Shown piece by piece: positions 49,952 through 60,280 of a stretch of DNA of 64,000 nt. This DNA comes from Pseudoalteromonas amylolytica. Its GTDB lineage: Bacteria > Pseudomonadota > Gammaproteobacteria > Enterobacterales > Alteromonadaceae. The stretch spans positions 3,997 through 67,996 of the forward strand of contig NZ_MKJU01000031.1 of NCBI RefSeq assembly GCF_001854605.1, written 5' to 3'. Numbering within the stretch: position 1 is the first letter of the stretch; each line of letters opens with the position of its first letter. A model generated the notes under the pieces. The model made no database searches. It worked only from the letters and a program-made list of their open reading frames with translations, and had not been told where the DNA came from. Position numbers and translations under genes: made by a program.

Positions 49952-49962
49952 ATGGAAAAATT

Positions 49963-51126
49963 ATGTACCAATTGAGAATTAATGATCTAACCACAGCGCA
50001 GTTTTTATCGCAGTATTGGCAAAAACAGCCTTTACTAATTAAGTCAGGTTTCAGCAACTTTATTGACCCTATAGAGCCTGAAGAACTTGCTGGATTGGCG
50101 ATGGAGGAAAGCATTGAATCTCGCTTGATCACCAATCATAACGACGATTGGCAAGCACACCATGGGCCCTTCGAAGACTTCACACTGCTAACCCCAGAAA
50201 ACAGCACACTTTTGGTGCAAGCGGTTGATCACTGGCACCCTGAAGCCGCACAATTACTCACACCCTTTAGATTTATTCCGAATTGGCGGATTGACGACTT
50301 GATGATCAGTTACTCGACTCCTGGCGGAGGGGTTGGCCCGCATTTAGATCAGTATGATGTGTTCATTATTCAAGGCCAAGGTAAAAGGCACTGGCGTGTT
50401 GGTTTGCCCGATCAGAACCTAAAACAATTTGCAAAAAATAAATCTCTGCTGCAAGTAGAGCCCTTCGAGGCTATCATTGATTCGGTATTAGAACCTGGAG
50501 ACATCCTTTACATACCGCCGGGTTGTCCTCATGAAGGATATGCCGTTGAGAATGCACTTAATTACTCCGTCGGATTTAGAGCGCCAGATCAAAAAGATTT
50601 GGTATCAAGTTTCGCCGACTACCTTATCGACCATGAGCTTGGAAATACACGTTATAGCGACCCTGATTTACTTACTCCCAAATCTATTGGTCAAATCAGC
50701 GATACTGAAATCAATAATGTACGCAAACTGATGCAAGACGTTCTTGCCGATGACAATACCTTCAAGCACTGGTTTGGAACCATGATCAGTCAAGCCAAGC
50801 ATGATATCGACTTGGCACCATTAGATGAGCCTTTGAGCGTAGATGACTTGCAAGAATACCTTGAGACAAGTGAAGTCATTATTCGCGCAGGTGGTGTTCG
50901 TTCGATGTACCAAGTTTTACGTCACTCCATATTATTAAGTGTTAATGGAGAGAGTTATACTTTACCACTAGAAACGCTTGAGAGTGTAAAGCTGTTAACC
51001 GACGAAACTGAATTTACAGTATCACAAATAAAAGAATCATTTAGTTGTTTGGAATTTATGAAAACCTTAACTAAACTGATTAGTGAGGGAACGTATTACT
51101 TACAAGAAGACGATGAGTTTGAATAG
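49963..51126 (+). CDS. roxA: 50S ribosomal protein L16 arginine 3-hydroxylase
   Basis: A 387-residue 2-oxoglutarate/Fe(II) JmjC-type oxygenase of the YcfD/RoxA family, which hydroxylates an Arg of ribosomal protein L16. Iron ligands are the His-x-Asp of GVGPHLDQYDVF and the His of PPGCPHEGYAVEN. The C-terminal winged-helix and dimerisation regions are present. The purB terminator lies immediately upstream, so it relies on read-through or a promoter inside that element. Confidence 0.92.
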   Translation: MYQLRINDLTTAQFLSQYWQKQPLLIKSGFSNFIDPIEPEELAGLAMEESIESRLITNHNDDWQAHHGPFEDFTLLTPENSTLLVQAVDHWHPEAAQLLTPFRFIPNWRIDDLMISYSTPGGGVGPHLDQYDVFIIQGQGKRHWRVGLPDQNLKQFAKNKSLLQVEPFEAIIDSVLEPGDILYIPPGCPHEGYAVENALNYSVGFRAPDQKDLVSSFADYLIDHELGNTRYSDPDLLTPKSIGQISDTEINNVRKLMQDVLADDNTFKHWFGTMISQAKHDIDLAPLDEPLSVDDLQEYLETSEVIIRAGGVRSMYQVLRHSILLSVNGESYTLPLETLESVKLLTDETEFTVSQIKESFSCLEFMKTLTKLISEGTYYLQEDDEFE

Positions 51127-51283
51127 CTTGACTGAGGCGTTCAAACTGTGACCGTTGCCAAGTTGATTTAGGTTTTTATTTATTACTTTGCAGACACTAG
51201 CACTGTAACTAAATAGCAGCAAAAATAGGCACTTAATAACTTGGTAACCTGCGCAAATACGTTATGTATTCGGTGGAGGAATC

Positions 51284-51742
51284 ATGAGTTACCACGTTGA
51301 CAAGGTCAGTTGGCTTCAGAAAAAGGCGCTGCTAAAGCAAATTCGTGAACGCGTATTTGTATACGAGCTTCACATACCAAAAGAAGTCGAATTTGACTCA
51401 CTAGACGCGCTATCGGAACACGTTATCATTCACAGCGAGAAGAATGAAGCGGTAGGAACAGGAAGGCTAAGCCCTGATGGATTAATTAGCCGAATTGCGG
51501 TGCTGCAATCACACCGCAACAGGGAGGCGTACACTTCGTTGCTAAACTTTCTTGTACTGATTGCCAGTGAAAAAGGTTTAGACACAATTTATGTTAATTG
51601 TATACTTGATGAAGTTCCGAACTTTATTGAGAGCGGCTTTTTAAAACAAGGTTGTGTATTTATGGAAGCAGGGATCCCGAGGCAAAAGCTCAAGTGCCCT
51701 ATCTCCTCATTTAACACCGAACCATTTACGATGCTTCATTAG
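51284..51742 (+). CDS. GNAT-family N-acetyltransferase
   Basis: A 152-residue small acyltransferase resembling ElaA/GNAT proteins. RERVFVYELHIPKEVEFDSLD is the N-terminal motif (in pieces), EAVGTGRLSPDGLISRIAVLQSHR spans motif A, where the acetyl-CoA loop is degenerate (HRNREAYTSLL instead of RGxGxG/A), and FIESGFLKQG is motif B. The substrate is unknown. GGTGGAGG precedes the ATG. Its 3' end overlaps the opposite-strand DUF4826 gene by 17 bp. Confidence 0.8.
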   Translation: MSYHVDKVSWLQKKALLKQIRERVFVYELHIPKEVEFDSLDALSEHVIIHSEKNEAVGTGRLSPDGLISRIAVLQSHRNREAYTSLLNFLVLIASEKGLDTIYVNCILDEVPNFIESGFLKQGCVFMEAGIPRQKLKCPISSFNTEPFTMLH

Positions 51743-52154
51743 CCCAAAGTTGCTCTCTATCTGCAATTTCATATATTCCATGGGCACTGTTAACAAGTAG
51801 GTTTGCAAACTTGACTTGTGTTTCATCATGTTTACTTGTCGCCAGAATATCATCTGCTTTTAACTGCCAACGGTATGAAAAGTACTTAATTGCTTCTCGT
51901 GCTGTTTTCGCTGCACTTGCTTCCATATGATCTGTTGGTAATCGACCCGTGATCACCCAGTAGTTTTTCCCATTTTGTGCTTTCATTTTCCAAATTGCGC
52001 AAAGTGGCGCTAAAAAGCGGCTTTCATTATCAAAAACTGTACTTGGGATAATACCCTTCTCGGCCAAGTGCTTTTGAGCATTTTGAAAACATTCTCTTTG
52101 CCATTCTCTTTCTAGTTCTTCAATTTGCTGTGGTGTTAACTGTTGTTCGCTCAT
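51726..52154 (-). CDS. DUF4826 family protein
   Basis: A 142-residue soluble protein resembling DUF4826 proteins of Alteromonadales and Shewanella. The N-terminus is a charged helix (TPQQIEELEREWQRECFQNA), followed by PLCAIWKMKAQNGKNYWVITGRLPTDH in pieces and a helical end AREAIKYFSYRWQLKADDI. Function unknown; no catalytic motif is evident. It converges on the GNAT gene with a 17-bp overlap and is transcribed in the same direction as lolCDE. Confidence 0.8.
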   Translation of the reverse strand: MSEQQLTPQQIEELEREWQRECFQNAQKHLAEKGIIPSTVFDNESRFLAPLCAIWKMKAQNGKNYWVITGRLPTDHMEASAAKTAREAIKYFSYRWQLKADDILATSKHDETQVKFANLLVNSAHGIYEIADREQLWANEAS

Positions 52155-52261
52155 GATCTACTTCTTACCTAAGCTTGAATTGTGACTGTAATGTACGGGT
52201 TTACGAACGTGCTTGCAAGCATCAAGGTACTATACATAATATGTCGCGTAAGCCACACCCG

Positions 52262-53491
52262 TTAGTTGTTCCCAAGTACCTGTGCAGGATCGGTTTTAGT
52301 TGCCTGCCATGCAGGGTAAACACTTGCAAGAGTTGCCAGCAAAAGCGTCACTGTCAAAGTGATAAATATATCTGACCACACTAACTTCGATGGCAAGAAC
52401 TCAACAAAGTATACGCCTGACAGGGGGTTACTTTCTGGACTCGAGTAAATAGCATTAAATAAGTCAGGCAGATTAATAGCCATTAATACCCCGAAAAGAG
52501 TGCCAATAACAGCACCAATTGTAGCGTAAGTCACCCCTTGCAACGCAAACGTAGCGAATATAGTACTATCTTTTGCCCCCATGGTTTTTAAAATCGCGAT
52601 ATTTGCCTGTTTATCTTTCACCTCCATGACCATGGAGGAGACTATGTTAAAACTCGCAACTGCAATAATCAAAAACACAACTAAGAAAACTATCGTTCTA
52701 ACCATTTGAATATCTTGATATAAACTACCTTGTGTTCTAAACCAGCTATTCACATATACTAAGTCGGGAATACTCTGCCCTGCACTCATGGCGATATCAT
52801 GGGCACTGAATACATCATTGACCTTTGCTCGAAGTCCTGTCACTTGATTTTTGTTCAGCCCAAGCGTTTCTTGCAGCGCGCTGATATGTGTTAGGGTCAA
52901 ACTTTCGTCAATTGGCCCACCCATATTGATGGTCGCTACTACTTGCAACGTTAACCTTTTTGGCGCGGCAAGCGGCTGCTCTGCGTGCTGATTGGCGACC
53001 AACAGCGTTACTTTATCCCCGGCTTGCACATCAAGCGCTTGTGCTATCTTAGCTCCTAACACGACTTCGTTAGCTGCGAGTTGCGATATGGCTTTGCCCT
53101 GAATATAACGACCGACGTTGGAAACTTTATGGTGTAAATGAGGTACTATTGCTTTGAGCTGCGATGCTTTGAGCTTACCTTTATACTGCACCATGGCAGT
53201 CAAATTGATCTCTGGCGTTGCAGCCATTATGTTCGAATGAGCTTCCAGCGTTTCTACCTTTTGTGGCCAGTCTGATATCGGCTCATATGGCGCTTGATAA
53301 CTGACATGGGGAACCACTGAAAGAAGTCGCTCTTCTAACTGCTGTTCAAAACCATTTATGACCGATAAAGCTACAATCAAAACTGTCACGCCCAACATAA
53401 CACCGAGTGTAGAGGCTTTGCTTAATAAGCTAACGATCCCTGTTCGTCTCTTGGCATGACGAAAACGTTTGCTCAAAAATGCACTAAGCAT
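52262..53491 (-). CDS. lolE: Lipoprotein-releasing ABC transporter permease LolE
   Basis: A 409-residue inner-membrane subunit of LolCDE, which extracts outer-membrane lipoproteins and passes them to LolA. It has an N-terminal TM helix (about 22-48, [18 protein letters not shown]), a large periplasmic domain (about 49-265), then three C-terminal TM helices (about 268-400) of the FtsX/MacB type. Its start overlaps lolD by 8 bp. It is assigned LolE and not LolC because it is the downstream permease and resembles LolE at the N-terminus. Confidence 0.92.
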   Translation of the reverse strand: MLSAFLSKRFRHAKRRTGIVSLLSKASTLGVMLGVTVLIVALSVINGFEQQLEERLLSVVPHVSYQAPYEPISDWPQKVETLEAHSNIMAATPEINLTAMVQYKGKLKASQLKAIVPHLHHKVSNVGRYIQGKAISQLAANEVVLGAKIAQALDVQAGDKVTLLVANQHAEQPLAAPKRLTLQVVATINMGGPIDESLTLTHISALQETLGLNKNQVTGLRAKVNDVFSAHDIAMSAGQSIPDLVYVNSWFRTQGSLYQDIQMVRTIVFLVVFLIIAVASFNIVSSMVMEVKDKQANIAILKTMGAKDSTIFATFALQGVTYATIGAVIGTLFGVLMAINLPDLFNAIYSSPESNPLSGVYFVEFLPSKLVWSDIFITLTVTLLLATLASVYPAWQATKTDPAQVLGNN

Positions 53492-54173
53492 GACTCACCT
53501 CAGCAATCACACCATCGTCTAATTGAACGCTGCGGCCCAGCTTTTCAGCTAATTCCAAATCGTGCGTTACTACCACAAAACTGGTATTAAGTTGCTGATT
53601 AAGCTCAGCAAGTAACTCATAGATATTGATGGCATTGTGCTTATCTAGGTTTCCGGTTGGTTCATCAGCAAGTACTAATGCAGGTTTAGTGACCAATGCG
53701 CGAGCTATCGCCACACGCTGGCGTTCACCGCCAGATAATTCCGATGGCTTATGGGATGCGCGCTTCCCTAATCCTACCCGCTGTAACATAGCCTGCGCTT
53801 CTGGTTCGGCCTGTTTGATACTCATCCCTCTTATCAACAGTGGCATTGCCACGTTTTCTAGGGCTGTAAACTCCATCAGCAGGTGATGAAACTGATATAT
53901 AAAGCCCATGTGTTGGTTACGAAACTCGGCTTGTTTTGCCCTTGATAATTTTGCCACCTCCACGCCTTTAATACTCACAGTACCCGATGAGGCGCTATCC
54001 AAGGTGCCAAGAATATGAAGCAAGGTACTTTTTCCAGAACCCGAACTTCCGACGATAGCAAGCATTTCACCTTGTTTGATTTGTAGATCCACACCTTTTA
54101 ACACTTCAACTTGTGCTTTCCCATCTTGATAAGATTTACCCAACTTTTTACAATCAATAACTAAATCATTCAT
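53484..54173 (-). CDS. lolD: Lipoprotein-releasing ABC transporter ATPase LolD
   Basis: A 229-residue ATPase with Walker [11 protein letters not shown]-loop in [18 protein letters not shown], the signature [15 protein letters not shown], Walker [13 protein letters not shown] and switch VVTHD. The LolD-type FHHLLxEFxALEN stretch identifies it within the MacB/FtsE group. It overlaps both flanking permease genes by 8 bp, so the complex is synthesised from one coupled mRNA. Confidence 0.95.
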   Translation of the reverse strand: MNDLVIDCKKLGKSYQDGKAQVEVLKGVDLQIKQGEMLAIVGSSGSGKSTLLHILGTLDSASSGTVSIKGVEVAKLSRAKQAEFRNQHMGFIYQFHHLLMEFTALENVAMPLLIRGMSIKQAEPEAQAMLQRVGLGKRASHKPSELSGGERQRVAIARALVTKPALVLADEPTGNLDKHNAINIYELLAELNQQLNTSFVVVTHDLELAEKLGRSVQLDDGVIAEVSHA

Positions 54174-55377
54174 ATCTTAATACCTCAGCTGGTAATACAC
54201 TTGCTGCCTTTTTCGCGGGATAAAGTGTCGCTATAAAGCTCAAGGCAATACTTACCAACGTCATCATCAGTAAACTTGACGTTGAAAAAACAACCGGCAA
54301 ACTGGCACCGCCCAAAAGTGAAAGCCCAGTAAATTGCAAAATTTCGTTAATATTGTTGGCCACTAACAGCCCAAAGAATACGCCAATTCCCGTGCCAATC
54401 AGGCCATTATATAAGCCCTGTATCATGAACACTCGGCCTATCATGGTTGGTGTAAAGCCAAGAGTTTGCAGAATCGCCACCTCTCCTTGCTTTTCTCGTA
54501 CCATCATCGAAAGCGCCGAGAGAATATTGAATATCGCAACAATTACGATGAGACCAAGTAACAGCGACATAATACGTTTCTCCATCGCTACCGCGGCAAA
54601 CAAAGTGCCTTGTTGCGACTGCCAGTCATCAACAACATATTGCTGCTGTAAATTAGGCATTTCTTCATAAAACTCAGTCAAGGAGAAAGCATCATCCAAC
54701 GTAATACTCACATCATATTGAGCGCTATCTGTGCGACGCATTAATCGAGCTAAGCTTCGTCCATCAGCAAAAGCTAAGCTTGTATCAGCTTCACTATTGG
54801 AGTCATAAATTGCAGCCACGCTGAACAGTCGCTGCATTGGTACGCGCCCAAGCGGTGTGTAACTTGTGACATCAGGCATAATCACCCTAATCTCTTCTCC
54901 CACCCCGACGGAAAGTTTGCTGGCGAGATAGCGGCTTATCATCAGCTGATATTTTTGCGAAACTAAGCGTTGGCTGGTGCCACTATATACAGAGTGCTCA
55001 ACTGGGTTCTTGTAACCGTCAAAAACCCCTTGTAGGCGCACGCCAACCAGCTCTTTGTTAGTTTGTAAAATAACATCTGAAGTAAGATAAGGCTGTACAC
55101 GTTTTACTTGTTCTTTTGCCATCAGTTCAGCCATCAATGACTCACTATTAAACTGTGACGCGCTAGTTTGCTTGACCTGAACATGTGGGATCAAATCAAG
55201 CATCGCGGTTTTTAAGGTTTGCTCAAAGCCATTCATCACAGAGCTGACAGTGATCAGCGACATCAAACCTAGTGAGATACCCGCAATAGAAAAAAACGAT
55301 ATAAAAGAAATAAATGCGTTACCTTTGGCAGCCGTAGCATACCTTAAGCCAACGAATAAGCTGACAGGCTGAAACAT
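54166..55377 (-). CDS. lolC: Lipoprotein-releasing ABC transporter permease LolC
   Basis: A 403-residue permease with the same layout as LolE. The N-terminal [18 protein letters not shown] is typical of LolC. The TM helix is at about 25-50, the periplasmic domain at about 51-260 (the LolA-docking Hook region lies here in the family), and TM helices follow at about 263-395. It is the first gene of lolCDE and divergent from the SulP transporter, with 126 bp between. Confidence 0.93.
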   Translation of the reverse strand: MFQPVSLFVGLRYATAAKGNAFISFISFFSIAGISLGLMSLITVSSVMNGFEQTLKTAMLDLIPHVQVKQTSASQFNSESLMAELMAKEQVKRVQPYLTSDVILQTNKELVGVRLQGVFDGYKNPVEHSVYSGTSQRLVSQKYQLMISRYLASKLSVGVGEEIRVIMPDVTSYTPLGRVPMQRLFSVAAIYDSNSEADTSLAFADGRSLARLMRRTDSAQYDVSITLDDAFSLTEFYEEMPNLQQQYVVDDWQSQQGTLFAAVAMEKRIMSLLLGLIVIVAIFNILSALSMMVREKQGEVAILQTLGFTPTMIGRVFMIQGLYNGLIGTGIGVFFGLLVANNINEILQFTGLSLLGGASLPVVFSTSSLLMMTLVSIALSFIATLYPAKKAASVLPAEVLRYE

Positions 55378-55503
55378 ACTTAATTTTGATTATGTTTGAG
55401 GTTAATGCGACGCATATTAGCACAAACCAACTGAGCTTTGGTACGCTACAAATTGTAAAAAAATATTGGATATCCAATAGTTAAATGAGATTTTTAGTGT
55501 AAA

Positions 55504-57228
55504 ATGCCTGAAATCTCACGGCATGGAAGTTTTATGTTGTCTTTATCTAGATTTAAGCACATGAATTTAAAGGGGGATTTGTTCGGTGGTGTAACTACCG
55601 CAATTATATCCCTTCCATTAGCTCTCGCCTTTGGTGTAGCTTCCGGCGCAGGTGCCGAAGCTGGTATGTGGGGCGCAATACTCGTTGGCCTCTTCGCTGC
55701 TTTATTTGGTGGCTCTACCTCTCTGATTTCTGAACCAACAGGTCCGATGACGGTCATTATGACCGCAGTTTTAACCACTATGATGGCTAAATACCCTGAA
55801 ACAGGAATGGCCATGGGTTTCACCGTTGTCATGATGGCCGGAGCCTTTCAAATCTTACTCGGTACACTCAAACTCGGTAAATATGTAACCTTGATGCCTT
55901 ATAGCGTCATCTCAGGTTTTATGTCTGGAATTGGGGTTATATTGATCATTTTGCAAATTGCACCATTACTTGGTCATAAAGCCCCCCCAGGAGGCGTTAT
56001 TGGTACACTCTCTATGTTACCAGACCTGATAATGAATCTGCATTTTTCAGAGTTATTGTTGGGTGCTCTAACCCTTGGTATTCTATTCTATCTACCAGAA
56101 AAGTATCGCCAATATGTTCCCGCGCAACTGGTTGCTCTAGTTGCCATTACCCTATTCTCAGTCATCTTTTTTGACACTGATAGCATACGACGCATTGGTG
56201 AGATCCCGAGCGGATTGCCAGACATGGTCTTTCCGACATTTGGGGCTGAAGTCTTTACTGAAATGGTTATAGATGCATTAATTTTGGGCACTTTAGGGTG
56301 CATCGACACCTTGCTCACTGCCGTTATCGGAGACAGTTTAACCCGTACGGAACATAACTCAGATAAAGAATTACGTGGCCAAGGTATAGCAAACATGGTA
56401 TCGGGTCTATTTGGCGCATTACCAGGAGCTGGCGCGACAATGGGAACCGTGGTCAACATTCAAGTTGGTGCGCGTTCGCCGGCTGCTGGTATTATCAGAG
56501 CGCTCATTTTGATGGCCGTGGTGTTCGTGGCCGGTAGCCTAACAGAGCCCATCCCAATGGCCGTTTTAGCGGGTATTGCGGTATATGTTGGCTTCAATAT
56601 TTTAGATTGGAGCTTCATTCAGCGTGCTCACAAGTTAAGTCTCATGCAAATGGCCATTATGTATGGCGTTATGCTTTTAACAGTATTTGTTGATCTCATG
56701 GTCGCCGTAGGGCTTGGCGTGTTTATATCAAACATCATTGTAATCGAGCGGCTGAGCCAGGTACAAGCAGAGCAAGTTAAGGCTATCAGCGACAGTGATG
56801 ATGATGTGCCAATGAGTGAGCAAGAGCGTGAACTGTTCAATCAAGCACAGGGTCAATTGCTCTACTTTTACCTCTCTGGCCCCATGATTTTCAGTGTCTC
56901 TAAAGCAATTGCCAGACAGCACCGCGATGTTGCAAAGTATAAAGCTATGGTGCTGGACTTAAGTGATGTTCCAATGTTAGACGTCACAGTAAGTCTAGCG
57001 CTTGAAAATGCCATTATTGACGCATTGGACGCCAACTGTGAAGTATTTATCTACTCACCAAACCCACAAACTAGCGAACAGTTACATCGCTTCAACATCA
57101 ATGAGCGATTGGGCGGTAGTGCCTTCTGTCAAAGCCGTGAAGAAGCACTTAATTGTGCTCTTGCTGCTATGCAGACAATTGAGCAAACCGCAGGGCTAAA
57201 TAATCAAGCAACAGGCGTAAACTCGTAG
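55504..57228 (+). CDS. SulP-family inorganic anion transporter with STAS domain
   Basis: 574 residues. The membrane domain (about 15-405) has about 12 hydrophobic segments with the SulP landmarks GDLFGGVTTAIISLPLALAFG and GLFGALPGAGATMGTVVNIQ in pieces. A C-terminal STAS domain (about 440-555) includes AMVLDLSDVPMLDVTVSLAL. Candidates are sulfate, bicarbonate or a dicarboxylate; no neighbour settles this. The last 62 bp overlap the 3' end of the LysR gene on the other strand. Confidence 0.9.
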   Translation: MPEISRHGSFMLSLSRFKHMNLKGDLFGGVTTAIISLPLALAFGVASGAGAEAGMWGAILVGLFAALFGGSTSLISEPTGPMTVIMTAVLTTMMAKYPETGMAMGFTVVMMAGAFQILLGTLKLGKYVTLMPYSVISGFMSGIGVILIILQIAPLLGHKAPPGGVIGTLSMLPDLIMNLHFSELLLGALTLGILFYLPEKYRQYVPAQLVALVAITLFSVIFFDTDSIRRIGEIPSGLPDMVFPTFGAEVFTEMVIDALILGTLGCIDTLLTAVIGDSLTRTEHNSDKELRGQGIANMVSGLFGALPGAGATMGTVVNIQVGARSPAAGIIRALILMAVVFVAGSLTEPIPMAVLAGIAVYVGFNILDWSFIQRAHKLSLMQMAIMYGVMLLTVFVDLMVAVGLGVFISNIIVIERLSQVQAEQVKAISDSDDDVPMSEQERELFNQAQGQLLYFYLSGPMIFSVSKAIARQHRDVAKYKAMVLDLSDVPMLDVTVSLALENAIIDALDANCEVFIYSPNPQTSEQLHRFNINERLGGSAFCQSREEALNCALAAMQTIEQTAGLNNQATGVNS

Positions 57229-58048
57229 GCATGTATTGTCTGGGCGGATATAACGCCCAGACTCCTTCTGGCTCAGGCCTAAAATGCGGTAGCACCTCCA
57301 CAAGCCTTTGTTCATTGAGCGCTTCTTGAACGTAGTAATGCGGTAATTGAACCAACCCTATTCCTTTACACGCCGCATCTAACAAAGACCACCCGCTATT
57401 ACAGATCAGATTGCCATGTACTGTAATGTTACGTTCTTTCTCATCATCTAAAAACCGCCATGATCTACTATTTCCTATCAAACAATTATGCTGAGCAAGT
57501 TCGCTTAAACTATTAGGCTGTCCATGACTTGCCAGATAATCCGGCGCTGCACAAACCAAGGTGTTGCGCCACGCTAATTTACGGGCTTTGAGGCTAGAGT
57601 CTTTTAGGTTGCCAAGCCGAATCGCCACATCAATACCCATAGCAACAATATCCAACTGCTCATTACTTAACGTCATTTCAATGCTCACTTTTGGATATTT
57701 ACGCATAAAATCGCTGACTATTGGCATAATATAATGTTCGCCATACATTACTGGTGCGGTGAGTTTAAGCACCCCTGAAGGTTGTTGATCCCTTTGTCGA
57801 AGCGCCAAAGTAGCATCATCATAGGCATGTTGAAGGTGCCGTGCATGCGTGAGAAATACTTTTCCTTCTTGAGTCAACGTAAGCGTGCGCGTCGTGCGAG
57901 TCAGAAGCTGATGATTTAGCTGCTGCTCTAGCTCTTTAACTCTACGACTTACCTGCGCAACCGACGTATTTAACTTTTTGGCTGCACGAGTAAACGAGCC
58001 TAAGGTTGCAACAGCAACAAACTCATCAATACCAATCCATCTATCCAT
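57167..58048 (-). CDS. LysR-family transcriptional regulator
   Basis: 293 residues. The winged helix-turn-helix is at about 1-62 (FVAVATLGSFTRAAKKLNTSVAQVSRRVKELE in two motifs) and the substrate-binding domain is at about 90-290. Divergent placement from the glutathione-dependent formaldehyde genes suggests that it controls them, with formaldehyde-derived or other aldehyde stress as the signal. An 8-bp inverted repeat lies in the shared promoter region. Its 3' end overlaps the SulP gene by 62 bp. Confidence 0.88.
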   Translation of the reverse strand: MDRWIGIDEFVAVATLGSFTRAAKKLNTSVAQVSRRVKELEQQLNHQLLTRTTRTLTLTQEGKVFLTHARHLQHAYDDATLALRQRDQQPSGVLKLTAPVMYGEHYIMPIVSDFMRKYPKVSIEMTLSNEQLDIVAMGIDVAIRLGNLKDSSLKARKLAWRNTLVCAAPDYLASHGQPNSLSELAQHNCLIGNSRSWRFLDDEKERNITVHGNLICNSGWSLLDAACKGIGLVQLPHYYVQEALNEQRLVEVLPHFRPEPEGVWALYPPRQYMPTSLRLLLDYLALRFAQLSA

Positions 58049-58059
58049 TATTACAAATA

Positions 58060-58129
58060 CGTAAAAGTGTTTTATTTATATTGATATTATCAAAAATAAG
58101 AAACTAATTATACTTAGGTATCTTTTACG
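58060..58129. promoter_or_regulatory. Inverted repeat in LysR-frmA intergenic region
   Basis: CGTAAAAG (58060-58067) and CTTTTACG (58122-58129) are exact inverted repeats separated by 54 bp. They lie near the start codons of the divergent LysR and alcohol dehydrogenase genes. They could be two half-sites used by the LysR regulator. Confidence 0.4.
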
Positions 58130-58137
58130 GAAAATGA

Positions 58138-59271
<1,134 letters not shown>

Positions 59272-59281
59272 AGGAAGCACC

Positions 59282-60121
59282 ATGGAATTAGTCGCCAGCA
59301 ACAAAGTGGTTGGCGGCTGGCATAAGCGTTACCGCCATGCCAGCGAAACCACTCATTGTAACATGACATTCGCTATTTTCTTACCCGAAGCTGTTAATAA
59401 GGGTAACAAAGTCCCTGTTTTATATTGGCTGTCAGGATTGACCTGTACTGATGAAAACTTTATGCAAAAAGCAGGCGCTTTCAAGCTTGCCAATGAGCTA
59501 GGAATTGCCATTGTTGCACCTGACACCAGCCCCAGAGGGGATGACGTCGCAGATGATGCAAAAGGCAGTTATGACTTTGGGCTTGGCGCTGGATTTTATG
59601 TCAATGCGACCATGCCGCCATACAAAACTCATTACCAAATGTATGATTACATTGCCTCTGAGCTTCCTAAACTAGTTCAGGCCCACTTTCCTGTCACGAC
59701 GCAACAAGCCATCAGTGGTCATTCAATGGGCGGTCATGGTGCGTTAGTGATAGGCATGCGTAACGCCCAAAGCTATTCAAGTATATCGGCATTCAGTCCA
59801 ATCTGTAATCCAATGCAATGTCCGTGGGGAGTGAAAGCATTCACTGGATATCTCGGCATTGATACCAAGCAATGGCAACAGTACGATGCCACCGCTTTGA
59901 TGCTAAATCAGCAATTTGATGCGCAAACCCCAATATTAATTGACCAAGGCGATGCGGATAACTTTTTGGAAGAGCAACTACAACCTTGGTCTTTGCAAAA
60001 AGCAGCTGAACAAGTCAACTATCCGTTTGTTTTAAATATGCGCGAAGGCTATGATCACAGCTACTTTTTCATCAGTAGCTTTATAGATGAGCACTTGCGA
60101 TTTCACGCCAAACATTTTTAA
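59282..60121 (+). CDS. fghA: S-formylglutathione hydrolase
   Basis: A 279-residue esterase-D-type alpha/beta hydrolase releasing formate and glutathione. The nucleophile Ser is in SGHSMGGHGALV, Asp in IDQGDADNFL and His in GYDHSYFF. LSGLTCTDENFMQKAGA is the family signature near the oxyanion hole. AAAGGAAG precedes the ATG. It is co-transcribed with frmA and followed by a hairpin terminator. Confidence 0.95.
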   Translation: MELVASNKVVGGWHKRYRHASETTHCNMTFAIFLPEAVNKGNKVPVLYWLSGLTCTDENFMQKAGAFKLANELGIAIVAPDTSPRGDDVADDAKGSYDFGLGAGFYVNATMPPYKTHYQMYDYIASELPKLVQAHFPVTTQQAISGHSMGGHGALVIGMRNAQSYSSISAFSPICNPMQCPWGVKAFTGYLGIDTKQWQQYDATALMLNQQFDAQTPILIDQGDADNFLEEQLQPWSLQKAAEQVNYPFVLNMREGYDHSYFFISSFIDEHLRFHAKHF

Positions 60122-60126
60122 TTTCT

Positions 60127-60159
60127 AAAGGGAGCGATTATGGCCTCTTGCTCCCTTTT
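60127..60159 (+). terminator. Terminator after fghA
   Basis: AAAGGGAGC and GCTCCCTTT with a 14-base loop and a short T-run. Confidence 0.75.
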
Positions 60160-60280
60160 GCCAGCAACGCTGTTTGTATACGAATAAGGCTACTTTATGC
60201 CATGAAGCATACTTGCCGTTGCAAATTAACCCGCCGTCTTCCACAATAAGATTAATTATCGTTTTACATCAAGGCAAACC

